Source of the DNA: Chamaea fasciata
Lineage: Eukaryota; Chordata; Aves; Passeriformes; Sylviidae
DNA length: 64,000 bases
Assembly: GCA_029207755.1 (NCBI GenBank)
Contig: JARCOQ010000005.1
Span: forward strand, 49,255,563 to 49,319,562
Direction of reading: 5' to 3'
The translations under genes were made by a program, and so were the position numbers. Under the pieces are notes generated by a model that saw only the letters and a list, made by a program, of their open reading frames with translations, did not search any database and was not told where the DNA came from. Of the stretch, positions 1 through 10,400 are shown in pieces (position 1 is the stretch's first letter; each line of letters starts with the position of its first letter).

Positions 1-527
1 ACATAACCTGTTTTGAAATAAAGCTCATCAGAATGTGACATTTGATTTACAAACTATCAGGCAGGAAGGCAAAACAAAGAAAAAAATTATACAAAAAACT
101 CCAAAGGTAACATGCCTTTTGTTTGGAAAACAGTTCCAACTCCCCTGTGACTCACACCTGTATGTTTAGCAAAGTGGACCAAACTCATTCCTAAGGAATC
201 AAAAGTTGACACAAGCAGCAATGGCACAAGGTCACACAAGGTCAGGCTCTGACAATCTCGTTCTGCCTTACACAAAGAAGTGACCTGTGTTCCTGACAGC
301 ACTTCCACCAGCAGCTATGCCTTCCCATGACAGTCAGGCCAGGGAAACAACCCGCTCTCACACTGCAGAGCTCACAACACAACCCGTCTGTCCCCAAGTG
401 CATGCAGATGCAAATATTTCTGTATCTCATCTTGAGAGTGCAATACAAACAAAAGCAGCAAGGGAATTGGCATCTCCCTCACACATCACAGAGACAAGAA
501 AAAGCAGGCACATAATCAATATCTTAC
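1..527 (-). other. XRCC6: XRCC6 intron 6 (partial)
   Basis: Starts with the donor at 527 and runs off the left edge. I see no coding similarity, repeat family or RNA gene in it. Confidence 0.7.
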
Positions 528-714
528 CTGAGCTCTTTTAGTGTCACTGGGCAGAAGCAAGCTGCCTGTTTTTCCACTAAACATCCTTGTTTTGGTTTTA
601 ACTGGTTCATTAGTTTCCCGATAAAGCTTCACCGGATATGGTTTATGAGCTTTTTGAATAAGGTTGTAAACACCAACAGAAAGCACCACATCGCTGCTCA
701 GATGCAGATTTAGC
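528..714 (-). CDS. XRCC6: XRCC6 coding exon 6
   Basis: Residues 261-323. The first strands of the DNA-encircling beta-barrel: [36 protein letters not shown] and [11 protein letters not shown]. Acceptor cag ends at 715; donor gtaaga begins at 527. No further XRCC6 exon was recognised in 1-527. Confidence 0.95.
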
Positions 715-3700
715 CTGTGTAAAAAAGGAGATACAGACCTGAGATGTCTGAAAAATCAGTACTGCAGAAGAAAATCACTTCCTCATCTAAGTTATTTCCT
801 CTGACCTTCTCCTGTTCTCCTCCCCCAAAATCACATATATCTTCGGAAACATACTATCATTTGAGTCATCTCACTTGCATAAAAATATTCTTGCAATATC
901 ATCATTTCTGGTCATAAAAGTTATCTAAACACTAGTAGTTTACCATATTTATTTGACCTTTTTTTCACAGAAGGGCAGCTATGCTCAAACAGAGCACAGG
1001 ACAAGTCCCCATTTGGGTACCCCAATTATGTTCATTGTAATGTCAACGAATTCTCATAGCTGTTTGTGCAGAAGGCAAAATTCTCCCCAAAAAACCCACT
1101 AAGACAAACAATACCAAGATTTAAGAAAACATAAATCAGACATAAAAAAAAAACCCCATATAAATCAGGCATTAGAGGAAAAAATTAGACGCAAAAGTTT
1201 AAAAAGAGAGGTAATATTCAAGTTATGAGAGCAGAACAGTGAGTTACTACAAACGCTACTTCCTCTCCTGTAAAAGGTATCACTGGTATGGGATTCTTCC
1301 TCCCCAGCTATTAGAAAACTTGAGGAACATGCCCAGAAAAGAAAATAAAGCTGTGAGCAGGAGCAAGAATGCCAGTGACAACAGCTCAGGTTGGGATACT
1401 TTATAAATATTTATTGGAAAAAAAAAATAGGCCTTGAATTTCATTCCCTTACTGCGCTTCTACATCATTCTGCTTTGAACTCACTCTCTAAAAAAAGAAA
1501 TGTTATGGAGCATGTGGTTCCAAAAATACTTTCTATCTGCTTTGTCAAGATCCTTTTAATCTCTCTCAAGTATCTCTAATCTTTTAGTAGGAGATTAGAA
1601 ATATCAAGGCTGTGTGAATCCATGCCAAGTACCTAGACATACTGGCAACATATAACTATATAATAACAGGCCAAAATACCTAGCATTCACATTCAGATTA
1701 ATTTTTTAAAGTTAGTATTGGCAAGAAAAGCCTAATTCCAATCAGATTTCACTATAAACTATTTTTTATGTTGCAGCTTTTTAGGTAAGTACTTGGCAAT
1801 GATGTATTATTTTTTTAACAAATGATCATTTCTGGCCAAGCTCAATACAGGAGATAACACACAGAGGAAAAAAAAAAAAAAGGTCCACTCTGCTCTTCTC
1901 ATCCACAAATATCCTTGGAAACGACAGAAGAAACACCAAACTTGACTGGAGAATTAAGACTGAGGAATGTAAGCACTGATGCCTTTAAAGACCAATCATT
2001 CAGGAAGAGGAAAGTGAGATGCAGTCTGAAAATAACATCAGGTACCTCTGCTGAATGATGTATCATAACCAGGCACAAACCTGACTAAAGTCCGTTTCTT
2101 TGTCTCCTTTGCTCGTACTTTCTTCAAGAGATGTTCCAGTTTCTCTGACTCTTTAGTTTGGATCCCAAGGTCCTCATCCTCTGCTACATTTATAATATCC
2201 CTGTAGAATAAAGAGATATCAAACCCTCCAGGCTTCTTCAAGTGCATCAAGTCCAAGATGATACCTAGAAACAATGGAAGAGACAGGAGCAGGATCAAAA
2301 ACTGTTTTTTTTTCTTGCATCAGCATGTATCTCAGCACTCTCAGATTTCTCTATCTACACAAATAATTTAAGTAAGAATAAGCTCCAAATTGTCATCTGT
2401 ACAAGATGTGAAGTCTTCTAGAGAAAGGAGTGATTCTAGGGCAAGAGGCAAATCACATTCTTGAACTTCAGTCAAAACAATGCAGAATAGAAAAAGTTTC
2501 CTCTCTAATTATGAATCTGGACAGCATTGAATATGAAATGGCTCTGATAAGCTCCTGTAAAACATAATCTTACCTCAGGCATAGAGGGGAGTAAGTAACA
2601 AGTTCAGAAATTCCCCTTCCTCTTAGTTTTTGGGGCTAATGGATTAAGGAAGCCTCACAGCTTCTAGATCCAGAACATCTCCTGAATTCCAAAAACACTG
2701 GTTACCTCAGCTACACAGTTGAACTAATGCTGTCTACTCTCTGAGCCTAGGCTGATGTCCTTCAGTGAATTCAAAATGGAACCATTAATTTTCCTTTTGT
2801 GTTAACTTGGTGTTATTATTCCCTTCAGGGAAAATGGTACAATAACAAAAAAAAAAGTTTATTTTCTTGGCCCTCTCATATCCTCATTTACACTATCAAA
2901 CTAGAAAGAGATCCTAGAAAACAAGTGAAAGCTACTGGATGCCAGATTAGAAAACATAAATTCTAATTTAGCTTAGAAAACAAATTTCTAGTTTAGAAAC
3001 TTTGAGAAACATCCCCCAGTTCCAATGATTTTACATCTTTTTCCATCACAAACTTGCAATGCAGTTAACATCTGCTGCAAAGATTCATCATGTTTACTGT
3101 GTCTAAAATGAAAAGGGGAAATAATGACCTGTGTCTCTCAGATCACCAGCTCTAGTCCTGGCAAGCTTGGCTTTGGCAGTGTCACTGGCATGAGGGTCAT
3201 CCTCATTGGTGAAGAGCATGATCCTCTTATGGCTCAGCCTGACTCGGACACCACTGAAGAGATTTGAGCAGGCCCAGAGCGCTTCACCCAGTGAATAGTC
3301 GGCGTTGTGGCCAAACGTCTCCTGGAAAAGTGCTCGTCCTTCGTCTCCCTTGTATTGGTCCAGCTCCAGAACACGCTTCGCACCTGGAGGGGCAATAGCA
3401 TTCCCATGCATTAGAAATACTGAAAGAAGCACCACAAGCTCTTCTAAGTACGCACCAGAGGTCCCTTGCAGCGGACCAAGGAATGTTCCCAAGCACCTCT
3501 TGTGGCAGTGTCCTTCCAACACCCGGCTGAGAAAACTGTCCAGCATGGCCTAACATCTGCAGTTTCACAAGCCAGTTACCACTGAAAGCACCTGCTAGGG
3601 CCAAGTGGACACAAAATACCCTGGCACCAATGTGGGCTCTTTCTGTGGGGAAGGGAAACAGATAGAGATTGACTTAACGCCAAGTGCTCAGCAGCAAAGG

Positions 3701-6700
3701 CAGCAAACTGCACCTGCTGCAGAGGCACAGCAGACTGCTGCTTCACCACAGAAAAGAGAGGAGCCTGAAATGCATCCTGCATCTCCACAGCATGCTGGGA
3801 AGTTGAAGAGCTCCTCCTCCTTCCTTGCCCCTCATATCAGAGACAATCCACACAGAGACGAAGCCCACAGATCACCATGCAGAGCACAGCAACATTCAGG
3901 CCAGGTGTCCACAGCCTTGCTGCAGCTCTGACGATTACTTCAACGCAGCTAGGACTCCTTTTCCCACCTGTCTAACAGCAGGTTCTGTTTTCTCCTGTTA
4001 CTCTACAATGGGAGACAAGCTTTCATTTCTCAGCTACTGCATTCTGCAGAGCTTCTTCCTTTGTCCTTCACTTAAATTCTTTTGCACTTACAAAATCGCA
4101 TTTGAAAATGTTTTCCTCTCCCTTTACTATTTTATTTTCATTTTCTCATCTGTTCTTTAATGTCTATGTTCATAATTATGTACTCCATAATAACCACCTA
4201 TAGCATCTCTTCCTTCTCCAAAGCACACTGCTCTCCAGGGGCAGCAAATACACAATTCTGTTCCTTTCGAACCGATGCTTTAAGTTTTAGCTTTCATATT
4301 TTCTAGATTCTGTACTGCATTGGTATATAACTCTGAACTTCATATAAAGTGTTAGCAAGTTCTCTTCACAGGGTAGTTAGACAAAACGATCCTTTTCCAG
4401 CTCCAGAACCAAGGACACCATTACAGCTTCAGGCCCAGGAAGTATAAACAGCAAATTGAGGAGTGCAAACTGGGAGGATGGGACTTCATAACCTGAAGCT
4501 GTAATTGGACAATTAACCCCAATATGTAAATGGACCAAAACTTACAGAAGTGTGAAAACTCATGACCAGGTGTCCATCTTGGGTGTAGCCTCAGCCAGGC
4601 TCTTGTACTGCCAAGGTGTATCCTTTGAAGGCTTTTTTAATAAATACCTTTATTCCTTTAACACTGTCTAGCCTCTGTTCCAGGTAGCCTCGCAAGGCAT
4701 CAGAACAACACCCACCTTTCCCCTGTGCTGTTTTTATCCACATGGTGAGGCTACTGCCTCTAACATGGGAGAAAGGACAAGCAGCAAAGGAGGAAGAAAA
4801 CGGAAAAGCAAGACCTATAAACACATTGTCTGCCAGAAAAGGGAGAAGAACCTACGGCAGTCCTGTCAGATCTCTAATAAGTTCTGAAAACAGGACAAGG
4901 TGCAATTCTTTCAGGAGAAGCCCCTGTGTCGTTAAACCTGTACCTCCTAGTAAAGAAAATTAAATCAAACGTCCTCAGAGATAAAGGCTGCTATGAAAAG
5001 TTGTAGACAAAATTCCCCCAGAAGACTCTCAACTGTTAGACAATCTGTCACCACTAGCATGTATTCTTTGCACTTCCCCTACTGCTTATCCCATTCAGCC
5101 ACCAGCACTTGTTCCCAAGCAGATGGTATGTAATCTTAAGAAAACGAAATTCAAGAATTGCAGAAATCATTATGAAAATCGAAGATGGAACACCCCAAAA
5201 AGGCTACCATATCGAGCCACCTGTTCTAGCTGACACTGCTCGAGCAGGAGGGCTGGACAAGATGACCTCCAAAATCCCATCCAACCTCAGCCATTCTAGG
5301 ATATTCTCCATCAGCTGGAATCTGTGGTGCCTTAGCATGGACACACACTTGTCTGAGGGACATTCAAGAGTTCCACTGAGATACTCTTAGGTTTAGCAGA
5401 CAGCAAGTGAAGCCACTATATTAAAATATATGAAAAGTCATAGAAAAGGATCTGAACCAACTCTAAGAGAAAATGCTAGGCTCCCATGAAGTTTCTAAGG
5501 TTTCAATAAGTATCTCAATCTATCTTCACCACTGTCATGGAGTGACTTTATGATGCTGAATTTTATCCCCATTCATCAGTTTAGCTCAGAAATAAGTTCT
5601 GCACCTTTAAGATTGGTTCCAAGAGCAAAGGGGGAAAGAAGAAGCTTGCAGTTTGTTTTCAGAAACTACACTTGCCCCCCTGCACTTCTCTATCTCACAG
5701 ACTGTGTTGTCTGCAGCACGGACGGGGGGAGAGAGCTCTCCTTTGCTTTTTAGTAAGTCTTTTTCTTAGCTAGCTGAGGCAGAGAGGTTCCCCAGACTGT
5801 GGTTTTTCGGGCTTTTGTTTTGTTTGGTTGGTTTTTTTTTTGGAACTGTTCAAACCTGCTCTGGACTGAAAACCAAGAAGAGCACCGGGAGTTCACACCT
5901 GTGGCCCACCGGCCCCTGGGATGTGGCATTTTGCAGTGCAGAAGGGACTGATAAGAGACTGAGTGAGCCGAGCTACACCCCACAAAAAGGACTTTCTGAA
6001 TTTGCCATCTCTTCAGAACAGCAAGAGGTTTTATTGTTTAATATTATTCATTTTTTATGCTTGTGAATACCTTGTTTGTTAAATAAACAGGTTTTTTCCA
6101 CTTTTTCTCCAAGGAAATCTTTTCCCAAACCAGTAAGGGGAGGGGAATCTGCTTTCTAGAGGGACCCCTTTGGAAGTTTCCCCCCAGATTTGCCCTGAAA
6201 CAGAACAACTATCAACAGTGGATTTAAGTAACAAGAACTTCTCTGATGGCTCTCTTGGGGAGATTAGTTATTGACAATGCTACTGCACTGATTTCTTACT
6301 CCATCTTTTTATATAACCTTCATACCACTTTACCTGGACTGTCCAGCTCCTGGAGAACATAAATGTGCTTAAAATCTGCTGAGTTCTTGTTGTTTTCTGT
6401 ACCATAGAACACAACACTTAGCAGGTCCCTGTCACTGCTGATAATTTTGCTGGTATACACATTCCGGATGCACTGAAAAAAACGCATGCAGGTCAAAATT
6501 AGAAGAAAATAGTTTTCAGTAAAGCATGTGAAAGTCTTGCCATTAGCAATTAGCAGTTTATCCATCGCTACCTGGATGGTCATGTCGAAAGGAGTCTCTG
6601 CATCCCCGTCGGACTCGAACATGGCCTTGGAGGCATCCACCAAGAAGATGAGGCTGTCTCGGCCCGAAAACCTCTGGTCCGCTACGGAACGGGGGAAAAC

Positions 6701-6884
6701 AGTTTTAGCAGCGGCCCCTCCGCCCGTGGAGCCTCGAAAGCAGGCAGCAGGCCCCGAGCTGCCCTCCGCGAGGGGGTGGGGGGCCCTTACCGACCGTCTC
6801 AGCCCCTTCCTCCTCTTCCTGCTGCTGCTCCTCCTCCTCCTCCTCCAGCCCCCCGCCCGGGTAGAACGATCCCCAGCCCGCCAT
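528..6884 (-). CDS. XRCC6: Ku70, DNA end-binding subunit of the Ku heterodimer (5' part, 6 coding exons; continues past left edge)
   Basis: Ku70 pairs with Ku80 to form the ring that threads onto DNA double-strand ends and recruits DNA-PKcs and ligase IV in nuclear non-homologous end joining. Six coding exons can be joined in phase (6884-6791, 6681-6572, 6472-6334, 3383-3129, 2264-2081, 714-528), giving residues 1-323 of about 610. Residues 1-31 are an acidic Glu/Gln-rich tail. The vWA-like alpha/beta domain follows, with [19 protein letters not shown] near residue 37, YVLQELD and [17 protein letters not shown]. The beta-barrel begins in exons 5-6 ([14 protein letters not shown]). The start is the ATG at 6884, which opens with MAGW as in human MSGW. 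The rest of the barrel, the C-terminal arm and the SAP domain lie left of base 1. Positions aligned with human Lys31 and Lys160 are Arg (see findings). Identification is near certain from similarity to human Ku70. Confidence 0.97.
715..3128 (-). other. XRCC6: XRCC6 introns 4 and 5
   Basis: Two AT-rich introns (2265-3128 and 715-2080) flank exon 5 at 2081-2264. They carry short A-runs (for example near 1869) but no recognised transposon. Confidence 0.6.
2081..2264 (-). CDS. XRCC6: XRCC6 coding exon 5
   Basis: Residues 200-261. Encodes [20 protein letters not shown], then AEDEDLG and [11 protein letters not shown]. This is the end of the vWA-like domain and the linker to the beta-barrel. Acceptor tag ends at 2265; donor gtttgt begins at 2080. 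Confidence 0.95.
3129..3383 (-). CDS. XRCC6: XRCC6 coding exon 4
   Basis: Residues 115-200, the largest exon seen. It encodes [11 protein letters not shown], the DYSLGEALW segment and [17 protein letters not shown], ending at GDLRDTG. The donor is gtcatt, a weak match to the consensus, but phase and similarity fix the boundary. Position 163 is Arg, where human has Lys160; Lys167 keeps human Lys164. Confidence 0.95.
5236..5305 (+). repeat. Old CR1 LINE 3'-end fragment
   Basis: The stretch reads like the CR1 3' terminus: a gctcgagcaggagggctgga core, then a variant of the dispersed 'gatgacctccaaaatcccatccaacctca' type end and an imperfect terminal octamer cattctag. It is short and diverged, so it is an old or 5'-truncated copy. 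Confidence 0.6.
5533..6207 (+). mobile_element. Solo LTR of an endogenous retrovirus (ERVL-like), inside XRCC6 intron 3, antisense to the gene
   Basis: The element starts TGTCATGGAGTGAC and ends near gaaacagaaca, about 675 bp. Its 3' half has the AATAAA at 6082-6087 expected at the LTR R/U5 boundary. I recognise the sequence as a common passerine LTR family. No internal retroviral genes adjoin it. The 5-bp flanks are ACCAC (left) and ACTAT (right), which differ by two C/T transitions and could be a decayed target duplication. The exact 3' end is uncertain by a few bases. Class III (ERVL) assignment is inferred from the 5-bp flank size. Confidence 0.72.
6334..6472 (-). CDS. XRCC6: XRCC6 coding exon 3
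   Basis: Residues 69-115 in phase 0. Encodes [21 protein letters not shown] and [10 protein letters not shown], near-identical to human Ku70. Acceptor cag ends at 6473; donor gtaaag begins at 6333. Confidence 0.96.
6572..6681 (-). CDS. XRCC6: XRCC6 coding exon 2
   Basis: Residues 32-68. Acceptor tag at 6684-6682, donor gtagcg from 6571. It holds the first strand of the vWA-like domain ([12 protein letters not shown]) and ends in FDMTIQ, the same exon end as human. The residue before FSGRDS is Arg35, aligned with human Lys31. Confidence 0.95.
6791..6884 (-). CDS. XRCC6: XRCC6 coding exon 1
   Basis: Residues 1-31 plus one base. The sequence begins [12 protein letters not shown] and is followed by a Glu/Gln run. 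The donor gtaagg follows at 6790. The acidic tail is typical of Ku70, but this one is unusually homopolymeric (six Glu, three Gln, then Glu again), so its length may vary between individuals. Confidence 0.93.
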
Positions 6885-7389
6885 GGCTCGGGCGGCACCG
6901 CTGCCGGAGAGGCTCGGCTGACCCGCGCCCCAAAACCCCGCCGCGCTCTGCCAACGCCGCTCGCCGGATCACCCCGCCCCCGTCACAGCTCCGACCAATG
7001 GCGAGAGCGGGAATGCGCCGGGCCCCGCCCTCCCCCGCTCAGATTGGCTGCAGTGGGGCAGCGAAGGGCGGGAGCTTCCACGCCCTGCGCCCGGCTCCGA
7101 GCCTCAGCCAATGACAGCGGAACTTGTCCGTCCCCGCCCCCCGGCTGTAGCTCCGCCCCCTGGCGCTGACGCGCACCGACGCGCCCATCCGCCGGGCGCG
7201 GGCCGGCCGCGCATGCGCGAGGCAGCGTCACCCTTTCCCGTCTGTCACCTCACGGCGGGTGCCGCTGCGCCGGGACCGACACCGGGGTCGCCCTTTCCTC
7301 CCGTTCCCCTCCGTCTCCCGGAGGGAAGGGCCGTTCCACCTTGTCCGCAAGGGCTCCGGCTGCCGCCTGGCGGCCGCGCCCCCGCCCCT
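6885..7389. promoter_or_regulatory. Shared head-to-head promoter of XRCC6 and DESI1
   Basis: About 505 bp separate the two start codons, which point away from each other. The interval is GC- and CpG-rich and TATA-less. It carries CCAAT boxes at 6995-6999 and 7108-7112 on the plus strand and 7043-7047 on the minus strand. A perfect NRF1-type palindrome GCGCATGCGC lies at 7209-7218. Transcription starts are not determinable from sequence. Confidence 0.8.
7209..7218. promoter_or_regulatory. NRF1 (nuclear respiratory factor 1) consensus site
   Basis: GCGCATGCGC flanked by C and G fits the YGCGCATGCGCR consensus exactly. It lies about 170 bp upstream of the DESI1 ATG in the bidirectional promoter. 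Confidence 0.7.
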
Positions 7390-7480
7390 ATGGAGGAGCC
7401 GCTGGCGCTGCACCCCGTGAAACTCTATGTGTACGACCTGTCCAAGGGCATGGCCCGGCGCCTCAGCCCCCTCATGCTGG
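7390..7480 (+). CDS. DESI1: DESI1 coding exon 1
   Basis: Residues 1-30 plus one base: first beta-strand [20 protein letters not shown]. Donor gtaaga at 7481. Confidence 0.95.
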
Positions 7481-10400
7481 GTAAGAGCACGGCGGGGGCA
7501 CCGGGGCCGCCCCGGCCGCCGCGTCCCGGGGGCTCGCCTTCCGCCACGGACCGCCGCGGCCCAGCTTTGCCGCGCGGGGAAACGGGGCCGAGGTGGCCGC
7601 CTCCTGCCCCGGGGGTCGCGATCCCCACCCGGTGTCGTTCTCCCGGGAGAGCGGCCCGCCGGAGAAGGCTCCCTAAGGGCGCACCGGGTGCCAGCGGTGC
7701 CCGGCGGATGCAGCACGGCTTGGGATGTGCGGGGTGGGCCCGGTGCTTGGGAACACAGCGGGGTTTGGCTGCGGGATTCCTGACTCCGCTGTCTTCGGGA
7801 CGAGCTTTGTCAGTGCGGCAGATCCAGCTGCTCGGGACCGGCCTCTTCTCCCCGTCCGCCCCTTGCCGCCGTGCGGGTGGTGTTGACTAACGGCGGGTTA
7901 AAAGTGTTCCATGGCCGCTGAAGGTCAGCCACAGCTCCGCTCCCGGGAGCCCCTGAAGGGAGGGATAGCTCAGCTCCCGACTCCCCGGCTGCTGCGGCGC
8001 CGCGGCAGGAAGGCTGAGCTGAGGAAAGGCGCCTGCTGTTTACGAGGTTACTGAGTTCCAGCGGCTCCATGTTGTGGCGAGGCCGGGCTGGTGATGTGCA
8101 GCCATCCGCCCTCTCCTTCGCAGAGTTTGAAGGAGTCTGCTGTATGCCCCGTCGAGACTGTGTGCATTTCCAACCTGAAACTTAGGAGGGAAAGAAAACA
8201 GGTTTTACTTAAAGTTGTGGAAGCATGAATTAGGAACGTAACAAGAGAGTGATTTATACCTGTGACGAGTAGATTCTGGCCTATGTCAGACCAGCAGTCT
8301 GTGTGGGATGAGACTTCTCAGCAGGCTCAGTGTCTGAACAAATGGCTCCGTGTAATCTTGTTTTACAGTTTGTTGGCATTCACTTTGCTTATCTGCCCTA
8401 TGAGGAGATTCTGTGATTTCTTGCAAGCTTAAAGTGAAAGTCCAAACAATTCTTAGTGTCAGGCTTCATGCAGGTCAACGATAGGTTTGCAGAGTTGAGA
8501 AGAAAATAGTACAGAGATCACGTGTGTTGTGCTCTGTTAGCCAGACAATAGCAACCACTTTGGGAGATATGTGTTTCCTGCACTGGATAACCTCAAAACT
8601 TTTTGTGTGGTCAGAGTTGCTTCTGTTGTAGCCTTTAGGGAAGTAGCTTTTCACCTATCAGGTGAAATAGTCATGTTTCATCGTGAGCTAGGAGTTAGAA
8701 ATCTTGAGATTACACAGGTGCATGGTTTATCTCAGTTGAGTAGAATTTACCCCCACTTATTTCAAAGGGTTGGTCCAAGCAAAGACTGTAGTAGAGATAA
8801 GTAGCCACTATCATTATCTCCATGCCAATCTTCACATAGATCAAGCAAAGGCTTTTTAGCTTGCCTCTTACCTACAAAGTCAGTCTTGAGATCTTGCAGC
8901 GTTCTGAATTTCCATATAAAAACACATAGTGCATGACTTCATTTTTGGTGCTTTCTAATCTATTCAAACAACAACTTGAAAACTTTGTTCTTGTGATATA
9001 GTTTGGTGGCAAATTTCTGGGAGTCTGAGCAGTGAAAAGGAAAGCTTAAAAACCTAAACACTTCTGGGTAGCAGGGGAAGTGCTACTTGCTAGGACTGCC
9101 TGGTAACTGAGTTCAGATGTGTTCATGGAATGTGACCAGCTAGGCCTGCATGGTCACAGTGACAATGCAGATTGCAGAACATTAGAGATTGTGTGGATCC
9201 AGTGACATGATTGTTCATAGAACAAATCGTTCTTTCTTTCTTTCTTCAAGTTGTGTCTTCTGTGCATTCACACTCAGCTCTGTTCCAGATGATTTGGGAA
9301 ACCTCCCCAAGAGCCAAGTGATTGAGACAATACTCCTGTTACTTCGTGCATAGGCCTTTTTTTCCTTGAAGAACAACAAAAAATCTCTTGCTATTTCTCT
9401 GTATATCAGCTTTCAGATGGCGTTTTGGTTTGGAAAGACAGGTATCTGCTAGGGAAAGCAGGAACTCCCCTTGGAATGGAGAATGTAAACCCCCTCCCTC
9501 TAAATTATTATCATTTTGCAGTGAGGGGCTTTTAGGCAAAGGTATGGGAATAGGAATAACAGTTCTTTACTAGGAATATTAAAAATACAAACATAGTACA
9601 AAAAACCAAGCAAACAAGCAAAAATCTTAGAAACCCTGACAGAGTCAGAATATTACCTGACACCCTGTTGGTCAGGGTGTTGGTAGCAGTCCAAATAAAT
9701 CCTACTGGAGTAACAGATGTGGTTCTGTTGGAATAGAGGTGATCCTGTCGAAAAGGTCCAGTGGTGGCAAGGTAGGTCCAGTCTTCCTTCAAGAATCCAG
9801 TGGTAAACAGGCTGTCCTGCTGTGCTGAATCTCAGCTTTTATCTAGGTAGGAAAGGTTGGCTCCTCCCAGTAGGTGGAGCATCTCACATTGGGATAATGT
9901 AATGTTTTCAGTCATGTGGTGAGCCTTAATGGCCCATTAACAGCAGATATCCCCCGGAGGGAGGATGAGTCCTGGAAGAGATAAAGAACATTGCTCCACC
10001 TGGTTTTAACAGCTGGCCCATTAACCGAAGACACCCGCCCCCTTCCCCCCACCTCGGAGTTGAAAGAAAAAAGCACCTCTTCAGCTGGTTTCAACAGATT
10101 GGGAATAAAATACATGTTTTTGGTTTTATATTGCAACCCAAGACAGATGGTCAATATCAGTTCTTTCCTTAGTGATGTTCATAAACTGTAGGCCATCGAG
10201 GAAAGTCATAGAAATTAAAGAGGAAGACATTTCTTAAATGATTTACACTTGGCATCTCTACTTACAGTATTCTTCTCATCAATGCCAAGTTTGAAACGCT
10301 GCTTTTGCTTTGAGTGATAATTCTGTAATATTGCCTAATTTGAAATACATTGTTTTAGAAAGAAAAAAAAATACAGTAATTGATTGTACTAAAATCAATA

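Larger units (their letters stand above)
3384..6333 (-). other. XRCC6: XRCC6 intron 3 (2.95 kb)
   Basis: Holds a short CR1-like 3' end near 5236-5305 and a plus-strand solo LTR at about 5533-6207. Nothing else recognised. Confidence 0.7.

Noticed and set aside
7111..7890. 259-codon plus-strand open frame
   Set aside because: It reads through the DESI1 5' UTR, exon 1 and into intron 1; only 7390-7480 is coding.
9532..9792. Minus-strand open frame inside the solo LTR
   Set aside because: LTR sequence is non-coding; the frame matches the LTR, not a retroviral gene.
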